Assembly: GCA_017609225.1 (NCBI GenBank)
Contig: JAFCEK010000008.1
Span: 1-23,840 of the forward strand
Reading direction: 5' to 3'
DNA: 23,840 nucleotides
Origin: Candidatus Aenigmatarchaeota archaeon
GTDB lineage: Archaea > Aenigmatarchaeota > Aenigmatarchaeia > QMZP01
The notes beneath the pieces are model-generated. The model saw only the letters and a program-made list of their open reading frames with translations. It was not told where the DNA came from and searched no databases. A program made the translations under genes and the position numbers. Below are positions 12,607-20,909 of the stretch, in pieces. Position 1 is the first letter of the stretch. Each line of letters begins with the position of its first letter.

Positions 12607-13812
12607 ATGGATGAAAACCTCCCCCAGAAAAAAATAAGAACAGCCCAGAAATGCCCGGAATGCGGCTCTGAAAACATACGGTATGACCATATCAGAGGGG
12701 AAAGCGTATGCGAGTCATGCGGGGCTGTTGTTAAGGAAAGCATGATTGACCTTACACAGGAATGGAGGGCGTTTGATGAGGACCAGAGATCAAGAAGGGT
12801 GAGGACAGGAGCTGTTCTCACGCCAACAAAGCATGACCAGGGCATAACCACAGAGATAGGCAAGGGAAGGGGAGAACTTTTCAAGGTTGCCCCAAAAAAA
12901 AGGGCACAGTACTACAGATTAACAAAATGGCACAAAAGGCTTATCAAATCCAAGGACAGAAACCTGAGCTTTGCTTTTTCTGAGCTCCAGAGACTGATTT
13001 CATTTTTGCATTTATCCAGGGCTGTGCATGAGAAGGTAGCCAAGCTCTACCAGCAGGCAGTGAACAGGGGCCTTGTAAGGGGAAGATCAACAGAATCAAT
13101 AATTGCAGCACTGCTCTACACCACATGCAGGGAGGAAGGCGCACCCAGAACACTGGAAGAAATTTCCAAGGCATCAGGGATAAACAAAAAGGATATTGGC
13201 AAAACATACAGGTACATAGCCAGAAAGCTCTCAATCAGGATTCTGCCTGCAAAGGCACAGGATTATGTTCCCAGATTTGGCTCTCTGCTGAATCTTTCCG
13301 AAAGGGTGCAGGTAAGGGCAGTTGATGTTCTTAATGAGGCTGCGCAGTATGATGTAACATCAGGCAAGGGACCAATAGGTGTTGCTGCTGCAGCGCTTTA
13401 CATAGCAGCCGTGCTTGAAGGAGAGAAAAAAACACAGAGGGAGGTTGCAGACATAATTGGCGTTACAGAGGTTACAATAAGAAACAGGTACAAGGAAATG
13501 GTTGAGGCGCTTAACATAAAGGATGAGGTTGAGGAAAAGGTCAAGGAAGAGGAAGAAAGGGAAATGACACCACCAAGAAAGGAAGCGAAAAAACCAGCAA
13601 GAGCTGCAAGGCCGAAAAGAAAGCCCAAAGGGAAGCCAAAAAAACCAAAAAGAAAGCCGAAGAAACAGGCAAGGCCAAAAAGGAAGAAGCCGGCAAAAAG
13701 AAAAAAACCAAAAAAGAAAGCCAGGAAGCCGGCAAAAAAGCCCAGGGCAAAAAGAAAACCCAAAAGGAAGCCAAAGAAAAAACCAAAAAGAAAAACAAGT
13801 AGAAAAAGATAG
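12607..13812 (+). CDS. tfb: Transcription initiation factor B (TFB) with a long basic tail
   Basis: A 401-residue archaeal TFB, the TFIIB homologue that bridges TATA-bound TBP and RNA polymerase. The N-terminal zinc ribbon uses C16, C19, C35 and C38. The B-reader/linker follows (WRAFDEDQRSRRVRTGAVLTPTKHDQGITTEIG), then two cyclin-like repeats (about residues 115-305) ending in the DNA-contacting helix REVADIIGVTEVTIRNRYKEM. Typical archaeal TFBs stop near residue 300-310. Here a Glu-rich linker leads to an about 80-residue tail (322-401) made almost only of Lys, Arg, Pro and Ala, resembling histone H1 tails. The tail is in frame and ends at a normal stop. Confidence 0.95.
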   Translation: MDENLPQKKIRTAQKCPECGSENIRYDHIRGESVCESCGAVVKESMIDLTQEWRAFDEDQRSRRVRTGAVLTPTKHDQGITTEIGKGRGELFKVAPKKRAQYYRLTKWHKRLIKSKDRNLSFAFSELQRLISFLHLSRAVHEKVAKLYQQAVNRGLVRGRSTESIIAALLYTTCREEGAPRTLEEISKASGINKKDIGKTYRYIARKLSIRILPAKAQDYVPRFGSLLNLSERVQVRAVDVLNEAAQYDVTSGKGPIGVAAAALYIAAVLEGEKKTQREVADIIGVTEVTIRNRYKEMVEALNIKDEVEEKVKEEEEREMTPPRKEAKKPARAARPKRKPKGKPKKPKRKPKKQARPKRKKPAKRKKPKKKARKPAKKPRAKRKPKRKPKKKPKRKTSRKR

Positions 13813-13821
13813 CTTCCCAGC

Positions 13822-13839
13822 CACTGGTTGAAACCAGTG
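13822..13839 (+). terminator. Hairpin after the TFB gene
   Basis: CACTGGT (13822-13828) and ACCAGTG (13833-13839) form a perfect 7-bp stem with a TGAA loop 10 nt after the TFB stop. There is no T-run directly after it, so it may stabilise the 3' end rather than terminate. Confidence 0.4.
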
Positions 13840-13850
13840 AAGTGAATTCC

Positions 13851-13860
13851 TATTTAAAGA
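13851..13860 (+). promoter_or_regulatory. TATA box of the MraZ-like gene
   Basis: TATTTAAAGA centred about 25 nt before the ATG at 13880, indicating a separate and probably leaderless transcript. Confidence 0.55.
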
Positions 13861-13879
13861 TGACTTTTAATTTTATGCT

Positions 13880-14257
13880 ATGGAAGGATTAATGTTTGCA
13901 GGGCAGAATGAAATTGCTGTTGATAAAAAGGGAAGAATTTCAGTACCCTTTAGATACAGAAGGCTGATGAAAGAACATAACCTTGGATATTTCCATGTAA
14001 GTGAGGAAGAACCTGATGGATACAGGTTTTTATCCCTTTACCCCGGGCAGGAGGGAACAGAAATAAAAAATAACGGAAGGATTTCCCTGCCACGCGTTGC
14101 ACTTGATTTTGCAGGCATAGAAAACAAGGCAGTTGCTGTTGGCAACAATAACCATATTGAGTTATGGTCGCCCGAAGAATGGGAAAGGTTTCTGAGAGAA
14201 AACAAAAAAACTGAATATAATGTAGCATTATTTATGGAAACAACAGCCGCCCTTTAA
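13880..14257 (+). CDS. Compact MraZ-like (double SpoVT/AbrB) DNA-binding protein
   Basis: A 125-residue protein with two swapped-hairpin AbrB-type domains in MraZ order. The first is MFAGQNEIAVDKKGRISVPFRYRRLM, close to the MraZ opening (MFRGxxxxxLDxKGRxxxPxRYR). The second is KNNGRISLPRVALDFAGIENKAVAVGNNNHIELWSPEEWERF, close to the MraZ second repeat (GRxxLPxxLRxxAGLxxxVxxVGxxNxxELW). Bacterial MraZ is about 145-150 residues and represses the cell-division cluster; the middle segment is shorter here. The ATG at 13880 fits the TATA spacing, while ATG 13892 would match the MraZ N-terminus (MF). It lies directly upstream of the giant surface protein gene and its repeat cluster, so it may regulate that gene. 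Confidence 0.78.
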   Translation: MEGLMFAGQNEIAVDKKGRISVPFRYRRLMKEHNLGYFHVSEEEPDGYRFLSLYPGQEGTEIKNNGRISLPRVALDFAGIENKAVAVGNNNHIELWSPEEWERFLRENKKTEYNVALFMETTAAL

Positions 14258-14275
14258 CCTAATACTTTGTTATTA

Positions 14276-14379
14276 TGTAGTGCAAACACCAATCTGTTAA
14301 TTAATTTATATTGCTTTTCTGCCAATAATTAATTGTGCAATATTGTTTGCACTACAAAGAGGCCCGGGTTTGCACTACA
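14276..14379 (+). promoter_or_regulatory. Operator-like cluster of GTTTGCACTACA sites upstream of the giant surface protein gene
   Basis: The 12-mer GTTTGCACTACA occurs inverted at 14276-14287 and direct at 14345-14356 and 14368-14379, the direct copies 23 bp apart. An extra half-site GTGCAA at 14335-14340 makes a short dyad with TTGCAC at 14347-14352. A TATA box at 14302-14311 predicts initiation near 14335, so the dyad lies at the start site. This layout resembles binding sites for a dimeric or ring-forming regulator. Confidence 0.6.
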
Positions 14380-14397
14380 CAATGGCTGGCAGGTTGT

Positions 14398-17300
14398 ATG
14401 TACAAAACATACAAAAAGGTGAGGGGAAAGAAGGTAGGCCCTTATTATTACAAAACAATAAGAACCGGGGATGGGAAGATAAAGGCAATATACCTTGGAA
14501 GAACAGAGGAGGAGGCGCTGAAAAGGGAAAAGAAACTGAATGAACTGAAGCAGAAATCCCAGGGACTCCCTGTGGAGAGGCCAACGCTGCTGCTGAAGGC
14601 CATAGGCATTGCTTTTATAATTCTTGTTTTTTTCCTTGCTTCCTCAATGATTTTCTGGGAGCAGGCAGAAATAGAGGAAATGGAAATATCCTATACAAGA
14701 CTTTTCTTTGACCCGCATATAAGAACAGAGATAATATCATCAAAACTTGTTGGAGAAGACCTTGTTGTCAGGTTTTTTCATAATTCTCCAAACCCGGAGC
14801 CTGTAACAGTTGTAACAGACAGAAAATACATGCTCAGCACAAAAAAACCAGAACCAGGGAAAACAGCCACATTAAGGGTTTACAGCTGGAATGAAACTGA
14901 TTACCTTGAACTTAAAATCGGCTCCACATCAGACATATTTGCATTCGGCAAAATACCTGAAAAAACCTTTGAGGTTGTCTCCAAGCGCTCTGCAAACTCC
15001 AGAACATTCAGAAACCCTGACAAAACCTATACAACAAAAATATCGCTAACAAAAAACAACGTGCTGGAGAACGGCATCTGGAAGCCTGTTGAAAAGGCGG
15101 AAAGCCTTAAAACAGCATGGTCTCTTAGTTATCTTGAAATAGACCCTGATTTTGACATACTGCTGAATGACGTGAATTATACATATGTCAACTTTACGCT
15201 AAGGATAAGCCCGGAGCTTGTGGGGCAGGGCATTCCATTCAGGTACTGTCTGATTGGAGGCGCATGCACAAAAACAACAATTGAATTTAATTCCACAGAG
15301 CTTGTGCATTCGCTTTACATCACAAACCCAAGCCTGTACAATTTTACCCTGGGCTTTGCATCCACCACGGTTTCTCTGACATCAGGGAATGTCACAGTTG
15401 ACGGATATGTTACAGAAACATACAACTCGAGCGATTCCTGCAACAGCGCAGTGTACACAAAGAACACAGACCATTACAAGGCATTTTCAGGAACGCTTGT
15501 TCAGACATGCATTCCTGACACGCAGGACAGCACCAGGTACAGAATGTTCTTTGAATTCAACACATCCAGCATACCAAACGGCTCATCAATAGAGAATGTG
15601 AACCTTTCATATTACGGCATCTGGCTGGACTCGGGAAGCAATGTGAGCGCAATGCAGATAGATTACAGCATAACAGGCCTTTCAGACAGCAATGCAAGCA
15701 ACTATAACATATGGACAGATATTGAAAATGGAACACTCTATGCGCATGACATGAACACTTCAGAGGGCTGGCATAATTACTCGCTTGGCTCTGCTGCTGC
15801 CCTGGACCTGCAGAGCAGACTTGATGAAACAGGCAGAGGCTGGTTTGCAGTAGGCATATCCAGCATAGGATGCACCTCGGGCTGCAACCTGGACCAGATT
15901 TATACAGTTGAATCTGCATATGACCCTGAACTTATAGTTGTATATACGCCTGATACAAAACCTCCGAATGTTACATGGTCAAGCCCTTCAGCAAACAATT
16001 CGCTTATACCTGCAAACCAGAGCTTTATATTCTGGAATTTTTCAAGCGATGACAACCTGAGCTCATGCAAATTCGAAATAAACGGAACAAACTATACAGG
16101 CATTGTTTCAGCTGACAGCCTGTTCTGCTATTACAACCAGACAGGTCTAACAGCAAACTACACATACTGCGCATACGGACATGCACAGGATTTGGGAGGC
16201 AACTGGAACACAACAGATTACAGATGCGCCACACTTAACGGCTCGGACACTGTCCCGCCTTATCTTTCATTTGCTTCCCCAACCCTTCCCAACCAGACAA
16301 CCACAGGAAACAACTGGATTTACATAAATGTAACAAGCAATGAAACCCTGAATGCATGCCTGCTTGACTGGTACAATGGCTCCTGGAACAATCTGTCCAT
16401 GACTGTATCAGGAACATACTGCTACAAAAATATAACAAGCATAGCTGATTATAATTACTATTTCAGGGTTTATGGGAATGACAGCGCGGGCAATATGAAT
16501 GTCACAGAAGACAGACAGATAACACTTGACACAACACCACCACCACTGAACTTCACAGCTCCAACGCTTGCCAATGAATCCAAAACAAATAAAACATGGA
16601 TTTATATAAACGTAACCAGCAATGAAACACTCACCTCATGCACCCTGGAAATCTGGAAATCATACACAATGAAATTCACAGAAGGAAACATAACAGATGA
16701 CGGGTATGTTTCCTATTCTGACTGCTGTGGTGAATCTTATATAAGAGACAATTCAAGCTCTATAGCATCTGCTTATTATTCATCTTACAACTGCTCCTGC
16801 GGCGACAGCTGGACTCTTTGTGTTGAGGAAGGTAAAATATTCTTGGAATTCAACACATCCGCCATACCAAACGGCTCAGAAATAGTAAGCATAAACTTCA
16901 CCTACTATGGTGATGGCCAGGGCCAGGACAGCAATGCTGTCTATTCAATAGATAACAGTACATCCAACTACCCCAATAATGACACAGGCAACGAAGACCT
17001 TTTCAATGACATTGGTAGTGGAACCCAGTACACATCCGGTATAAACACATCCCTAGGATGGCACAGCTACAGTCTCAGCTCCAGTGCCGCCTCAGACCTG
17101 CAGAGCCAGCTTGATGAAACAGGCAGCGGCTGGTTTGGAATAGGTATAACAGCAACCTGCAGCACATATGATGATGAGATTGACACGATATGCCCTGACA
17201 GTGATGCTATCTATACAGTGGAATCCGCTTATGACCCAATACTTGCTGTCACATACCTCTACCCGACAAACTACACAATGAATCTTTCCTCTGCAAATAA

Positions 17301-19779
17301 CAATAAATCAGCCTGGGCAAATATGACAGGCCTGAATGATGGAAAGCACTATTTCCGAGTACGTTGCAATGATGCAACAGGCAATTCCAATATAACAGAA
17401 GACAGGCAGACAACGGTTGACACAACAGATCCACATATCGATTTTGTATCCCCAACATTATCTAATGAATCCATAACAAACAAAAATTGGATTTATATAA
17501 ATATCTCTGGAATAGAAAACCTTTCATCATGTACACTTAACTGGTACAATGGCTCTTGGAGCAATCTATCCATGACAGTGTCAGGAACATACTGTTATAT
17601 GAATATGACAAGCCTTTCTGATAGAGTATACTATTTCAGGGCCTATGCCAATGATACAGCAGACAACTGGGATGTCACAGAAGACAGGCAGACAGAGGTT
17701 GACACAACACCCACACCCCTTAGCTTTGTATATCCAACCCCTTCCAATGAATCCATAACAAACAAAAATTGGATTTATATAAATATCTCTGGAACAGAAA
17801 ACCTTTCATCATGCGTGCTTGAATTATGGGATTCCGACGGCTCAGTACAGAGAAACATAACCCTCACAGGAGGAAACATAACATCTGACGGTAGTGTAAT
17901 AGAAACGTATGTTTGGGATGGATATGAATATGGATGTGATGAAGAAGCCATTTATTCAAGAGACACTACCGACACGATAGCATACTCCGGACATATACAG
18001 ACATGCCATTCTGGCATGGATGATATTACCTACAGTATGTTCTTTGAATTCGACACAACAGACGTGCCAAACACTATTAATTTTGATGATGTGAGGTTCT
18101 ACTATCTCGGAAACAATCAGGACACAAATAGTTACCCAGAAGTACACCCTATGCAATATAGTATTTCAGACTACCCGGACACCCAAACAGGAAATGAATG
18201 GCTTCAGCTCGATATCATAAACGGAACCTCTTATGCCATTATAAACACAACCTCATACTCGTGGCACGACCAGTCCCTCGGCTCCTCTGCTGTATCAGAC
18301 CTTCAGAACCAGCTTAGTGCAGGCTGGTTCGGTATAGGCATATACAGTTCAGGTTGCGACCCTGAAGTCCAGGGATGCAGCGGAGACCAGATTTACACAA
18401 GTGAATCCGACTTTGACCCGCAACTTATTTTAATATACTATGAATACACAGGTAACTGGACAAACTATACCATGAGTTTGGGCACGGGGAACAGGTCTGC
18501 ATGGATAAACATGACAGGTCTGAATGAAGCTTCATACTACTTCAGGGTATACTGCAATGAAACCGTAGGCAACTGGAATGTCACAGAAGACAGGCAAACC
18601 GGCATTGATTTGTCAGCGCCTTTCTATACCCTGGACCAGGACAATGCCAGCGCCACAGCATTTGATGGCGATACTGTTACTGCATCTGTTTACTGGAATG
18701 ACAGCATGACCAATGTAACCTATGTGGTTCTGAGGACGAACAAGACAGGCAGCTGGGCAAACGAATCCAGCACATACATAAACCAGAGTTCCGGCTATGC
18801 AAACATTTCAATTGACACAGCAGGCCATACAGGAGAAACCATATGCTGGGTGCAGTGGGCAGGCGATTCCCTTAACCACTGGAATGCATCCATGTCACAG
18901 GCAGCACACTGCTTTAATGTGAATTCCATGCCTGCTGTTTCCAAACCCAGGGCATATCTCCAGGATGATGAGACATCCAATTTCAGAAGGGGACAGGATG
19001 TAACAATAAAGGTTGATGTAACAGATGCAGACGGGGCTGCAGATATTGTTTCTGTTCTCCTCATGCTTCTGAATCCTGACTCCGCAAAGGTTTTGAACAA
19101 TGTCAGCATGCAGAACATATCCGCAATAACAAACGGCTACACATACAGATACAATTACACGCTTCCGTCCAATGCAAAGCTTGGCACATGGACAATCCAG
19201 ATTTATGCAAACGACTCTGCCGGCAATCTGGGCTATAACACAAGCACATTCATAGTGACAATAGGCAACACAGTGCAGATAAAGCTCACACTGAACAACA
19301 CCAACAACAGGGTTTATATTCCGGGAACAGGAGAGATAGCTTCAGCATCAATAACAAACACAACCTATACAAATCCAGAGCACAAATACCTTGCTTCATA
19401 CTTTAACAACACATTAAGAGGCCTGGTTTTCTCCCAGCAGAATTTTGCAGAGCTGAGCGTGAACAGGTCAGGCACAACCCATATGCTGGTAATAAGCCAG
19501 TACATGGAAAATTCGCAGACATTCCTTCCCTTCACCAGGGGCAGCTGGGAGGAGATTGACAGCAAAATAAACATGATAGAAAACCTTGAATTCCTGGCAA
19601 ACATAGTTCCAAGCTTTTCATACGGCCTTGGAACAAAATATGTAATAAGGATGCTTCTCCAGTACTCAAACATAAACCTTCAGGGAAATATAACGCTCAG
19701 AAGAGGCACGCACAAACTGGTAATGGAAAGCACAGGAACCATCGGGGGAAAACAAACCATCAATATCACCACAGCTTAA
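14398..19779 (+). CDS. Giant membrane-anchored surface protein with repeated beta domains
   Basis: About 1793 residues from the ATG at 14398. The frame opens at GTG 14335, but that start lies in the operator cluster. A basic cytoplasmic head of about 60 residues (YKKVRGKKVGPYYYKTIRTGDGKIKAIYLG) precedes one membrane helix (LLLKAIGIAFIILVFFLASSMIFW). The rest should face outwards, with very many N-glycosylation sequons and scattered cysteine pairs. Three DNRLRE-like units of about 190 residues (near 15376-15950, 16670-17270, 17850-18445) each run from DGYV/DGSV to WFGIGI...YDP. They alternate with Ig-like units of the pattern DTTPP-PTLxNES-WIYINV-EDRQ. No C-terminal anchor is visible. Likely an S-layer-like protein or adhesin; no enzymatic signature was seen. 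Confidence 0.82.
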   Translation: MYKTYKKVRGKKVGPYYYKTIRTGDGKIKAIYLGRTEEEALKREKKLNELKQKSQGLPVERPTLLLKAIGIAFIILVFFLASSMIFWEQAEIEEMEISYTRLFFDPHIRTEIISSKLVGEDLVVRFFHNSPNPEPVTVVTDRKYMLSTKKPEPGKTATLRVYSWNETDYLELKIGSTSDIFAFGKIPEKTFEVVSKRSANSRTFRNPDKTYTTKISLTKNNVLENGIWKPVEKAESLKTAWSLSYLEIDPDFDILLNDVNYTYVNFTLRISPELVGQGIPFRYCLIGGACTKTTIEFNSTELVHSLYITNPSLYNFTLGFASTTVSLTSGNVTVDGYVTETYNSSDSCNSAVYTKNTDHYKAFSGTLVQTCIPDTQDSTRYRMFFEFNTSSIPNGSSIENVNLSYYGIWLDSGSNVSAMQIDYSITGLSDSNASNYNIWTDIENGTLYAHDMNTSEGWHNYSLGSAAALDLQSRLDETGRGWFAVGISSIGCTSGCNLDQIYTVESAYDPELIVVYTPDTKPPNVTWSSPSANNSLIPANQSFIFWNFSSDDNLSSCKFEINGTNYTGIVSADSLFCYYNQTGLTANYTYCAYGHAQDLGGNWNTTDYRCATLNGSDTVPPYLSFASPTLPNQTTTGNNWIYINVTSNETLNACLLDWYNGSWNNLSMTVSGTYCYKNITSIADYNYYFRVYGNDSAGNMNVTEDRQITLDTTPPPLNFTAPTLANESKTNKTWIYINVTSNETLTSCTLEIWKSYTMKFTEGNITDDGYVSYSDCCGESYIRDNSSSIASAYYSSYNCSCGDSWTLCVEEGKIFLEFNTSAIPNGSEIVSINFTYYGDGQGQDSNAVYSIDNSTSNYPNNDTGNEDLFNDIGSGTQYTSGINTSLGWHSYSLSSSAASDLQSQLDETGSGWFGIGITATCSTYDDEIDTICPDSDAIYTVESAYDPILAVTYLYPTNYTMNLSSANNNKSAWANMTGLNDGKHYFRVRCNDATGNSNITEDRQTTVDTTDPHIDFVSPTLSNESITNKNWIYINISGIENLSSCTLNWYNGSWSNLSMTVSGTYCYMNMTSLSDRVYYFRAYANDTADNWDVTEDRQTEVDTTPTPLSFVYPTPSNESITNKNWIYINISGTENLSSCVLELWDSDGSVQRNITLTGGNITSDGSVIETYVWDGYEYGCDEEAIYSRDTTDTIAYSGHIQTCHSGMDDITYSMFFEFDTTDVPNTINFDDVRFYYLGNNQDTNSYPEVHPMQYSISDYPDTQTGNEWLQLDIINGTSYAIINTTSYSWHDQSLGSSAVSDLQNQLSAGWFGIGIYSSGCDPEVQGCSGDQIYTSESDFDPQLILIYYEYTGNWTNYTMSLGTGNRSAWINMTGLNEASYYFRVYCNETVGNWNVTEDRQTGIDLSAPFYTLDQDNASATAFDGDTVTASVYWNDSMTNVTYVVLRTNKTGSWANESSTYINQSSGYANISIDTAGHTGETICWVQWAGDSLNHWNASMSQAAHCFNVNSMPAVSKPRAYLQDDETSNFRRGQDVTIKVDVTDADGAADIVSVLLMLLNPDSAKVLNNVSMQNISAITNGYTYRYNYTLPSNAKLGTWTIQIYANDSAGNLGYNTSTFIVTIGNTVQIKLTLNNTNNRVYIPGTGEIASASITNTTYTNPEHKYLASYFNNTLRGLVFSQQNFAELSVNRSGTTHMLVISQYMENSQTFLPFTRGSWEEIDSKINMIENLEFLANIVPSFSYGLGTKYVIRMLLQYSNINLQGNITLRRGTHKLVMESTGTIGGKQTINITTA
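17464..17531 (+). repeat. Internal direct repeat in the surface protein gene, copy A
   Basis: Sixty-eight nucleotides that recur at 17746-17813 with one visible difference (GGAATAG against GGAACAG). They encode the NESITNKNWIYINISG segment. Their identity far exceeds that between other Ig-like units, which points to recent duplication or gene conversion. Confidence 0.85.
17746..17813 (+). repeat. Internal direct repeat in the surface protein gene, copy B
   Basis: Second copy of the 68-nt repeat, 282 nt (94 codons) downstream of copy A and in the same frame. Confidence 0.85.
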
Positions 19780-19878
19780 CACCCTCTTTTGAAGAATTCC
19801 CTTTTTTTGGAAACAGTATTTGTTTGTTATAACTTTTTCCCATTAATTAATCAATCGTTTAGTTAGCAGAAAAAGTCA

Positions 19879-19904
19879 GGGGCTCCTTTGGAGTTCCGTT
19901 TTTG
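19879..19904 (+). terminator. Terminator-like hairpin, copy 1
   Basis: GGGGCTCC-TTT-GGAGTTCC forms an 8-bp stem (two G-U pairs) followed by GTTTTTG, about 100 nt after the surface protein stop. Confidence 0.6.
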
Positions 19905-19955
19905 GTAAAGGTTTTCCCATAGTTAAAGAATTGTGGAGGTAACTGAAAAGCTTTA

Positions 19956-19980
19956 GGGCTCCTTTGGAGTTCCGTTTTTG
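19956..19980 (+). terminator. Terminator-like hairpin, copy 2
   Basis: Exact 25-nt repeat of the first hairpin and T-run, 76 nt downstream. Tandem copies may secure termination of the long surface protein transcript. Confidence 0.6.
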
Positions 19981-20026
19981 TTAACTTTTTCCGATAGTTA
20001 GCCAATCGTTTGGTTAGCAGAAAAAG

Positions 20027-20860
20027 TTACTGGCAGATGCAGACCTCGCTTTCTGTTGCATAGCATGTGCTGTTGTTCTCCATAAAGCCGATTACCACAG
20101 GGGTTCCCTGATATTCTGCCCTGAGCAGGCTCCCCGCAACAGCGCTGCCTGCCTTCTGCTCCATTGCTGTTTTCAGTACCTGGTTCTCATAGCTTTCAAG
20201 AGAATCCTGCAGTTCTGACTGGTGCTGTGCAACCATATTCAGCATGCTAACACATTCCCCTGACATGTTGTATTTTTCTAGGGTTTCGCCAAGTTTTTCA
20301 AAATCTTCAGCTGAAATCCCAATAGAATTCAGGATATTCTCCCCGAAATTGGGAAACCCATGAAAATTCAGAAAGGCAAAGCCAAAAAACACAACAAACA
20401 AAATACCGCCTGCTATGACAACAGGGTGTATCAGCTTATGCCTGGGCTCACCCCTGCTTTTCTCCCTGCTAAGCTTTCTTTGCAGGCTTTCTATTGCCTT
20501 TTCAAGTCCCTTAACCCTTGATAGCCTGAAACTCAGCATGAACACGCAGACAGCAAGAACAACAGATGAAAGCAGGGTAGCAGCAAGCATATTCACCTGA
20601 AGCAATGACCATATACCTCCGTTAAAAAATGGTATAAATCCAGCAAGAGCAATGCCTGAAACAAGGCATATAAAACCAAGAACCAGCCTGAGTCCAAGCC
20701 TTCTCCAGAAACCCAGATATCCCCTGTATCCTATAACAGCAATGGAGCCAAAGAAAAGCACAAGGAAAACATATGCAACTATCTGAACTGCCTGCATTAT
20801 CTGGGGCATGTTTTTAATAAACTCAGCTGCAACGCCAGCAAGCGCAGAAACATCACTCAT
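20027..20860 (-). CDS. Unknown four-helix membrane protein
   Basis: A 277-residue protein that I do not recognise. Hydrophobic segments lie near residues 24-46, 53-76, 86-108 and 146-168. Between the third and fourth is a basic stretch that is probably a short coiled coil (RVKGLEKAIESLQRKLSREKSRGEPRHK). The C-terminal about 105 residues are hydrophilic, with a helical part (AEDFEKLGETLEKYN...QSELQDSLESYENQVLKTAM) and four cysteines (ECVS, TCYA, VCIC). The divergent gene is threonine synthase; the convergent neighbour is the surface protein. A TATA-like box at 20882-20893 is about 27 nt before the ATG. No function is proposed. Confidence 0.7.
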   Translation of the reverse strand: MSDVSALAGVAAEFIKNMPQIMQAVQIVAYVFLVLFFGSIAVIGYRGYLGFWRRLGLRLVLGFICLVSGIALAGFIPFFNGGIWSLLQVNMLAATLLSSVVLAVCVFMLSFRLSRVKGLEKAIESLQRKLSREKSRGEPRHKLIHPVVIAGGILFVVFFGFAFLNFHGFPNFGENILNSIGISAEDFEKLGETLEKYNMSGECVSMLNMVAQHQSELQDSLESYENQVLKTAMEQKAGSAVAGSLLRAEYQGTPVVIGFMENNSTCYATESEVCICQ

Positions 20861-20878
20861 ATTATATTATTCTTCTGC

Positions 20879-20893
20879 AATAATATAAAGAGA
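20879..20893. promoter_or_regulatory. Shared divergent TATA region
   Basis: AATAATATAAAG read on the plus strand lies about 26 nt before the threonine synthase ATG. The overlapping CTTTATATTATT on the minus strand lies about 27 nt before the membrane protein ATG. The two promoters would compete for the same stretch. Confidence 0.5.
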
Positions 20894-20909
20894 TAAAGGG
20901 GATCATGCC

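Larger units (their letters stand above)
19831..20029. repeat. 76-bp tandem repeat (about 2.6 units) between convergent genes
   Basis: Units begin near 19831, 19907 and 19983. Each opens with a TTTTCC-type block and, in units 1 and 3, runs through ATCGTTTRGTTAGCAGAAAAAGT, so AACTTTTTC and GAAAAAGTT form inverted arms. Units 1 and 2 each contain the same 25-nt hairpin plus T-run (19880-19904 and 19956-19980). Unit 3 ends on the stop codon of the minus-strand gene at 20027. Confidence 0.8.

Noticed and set aside
13360..13824. Long minus-strand open frames opposite the TFB tail
   Set aside because: They are Phe/Leu/Trp-rich antisense shadows of the Lys/Arg-rich tail and show no domain or promoter.
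14335..14397. GTG start of the surface protein at 14335
   Set aside because: The extra 21 residues are encoded by the GTTTGCACTACA operator cluster and predicted start site. The ATG at 14398 begins the conserved-looking basic head.
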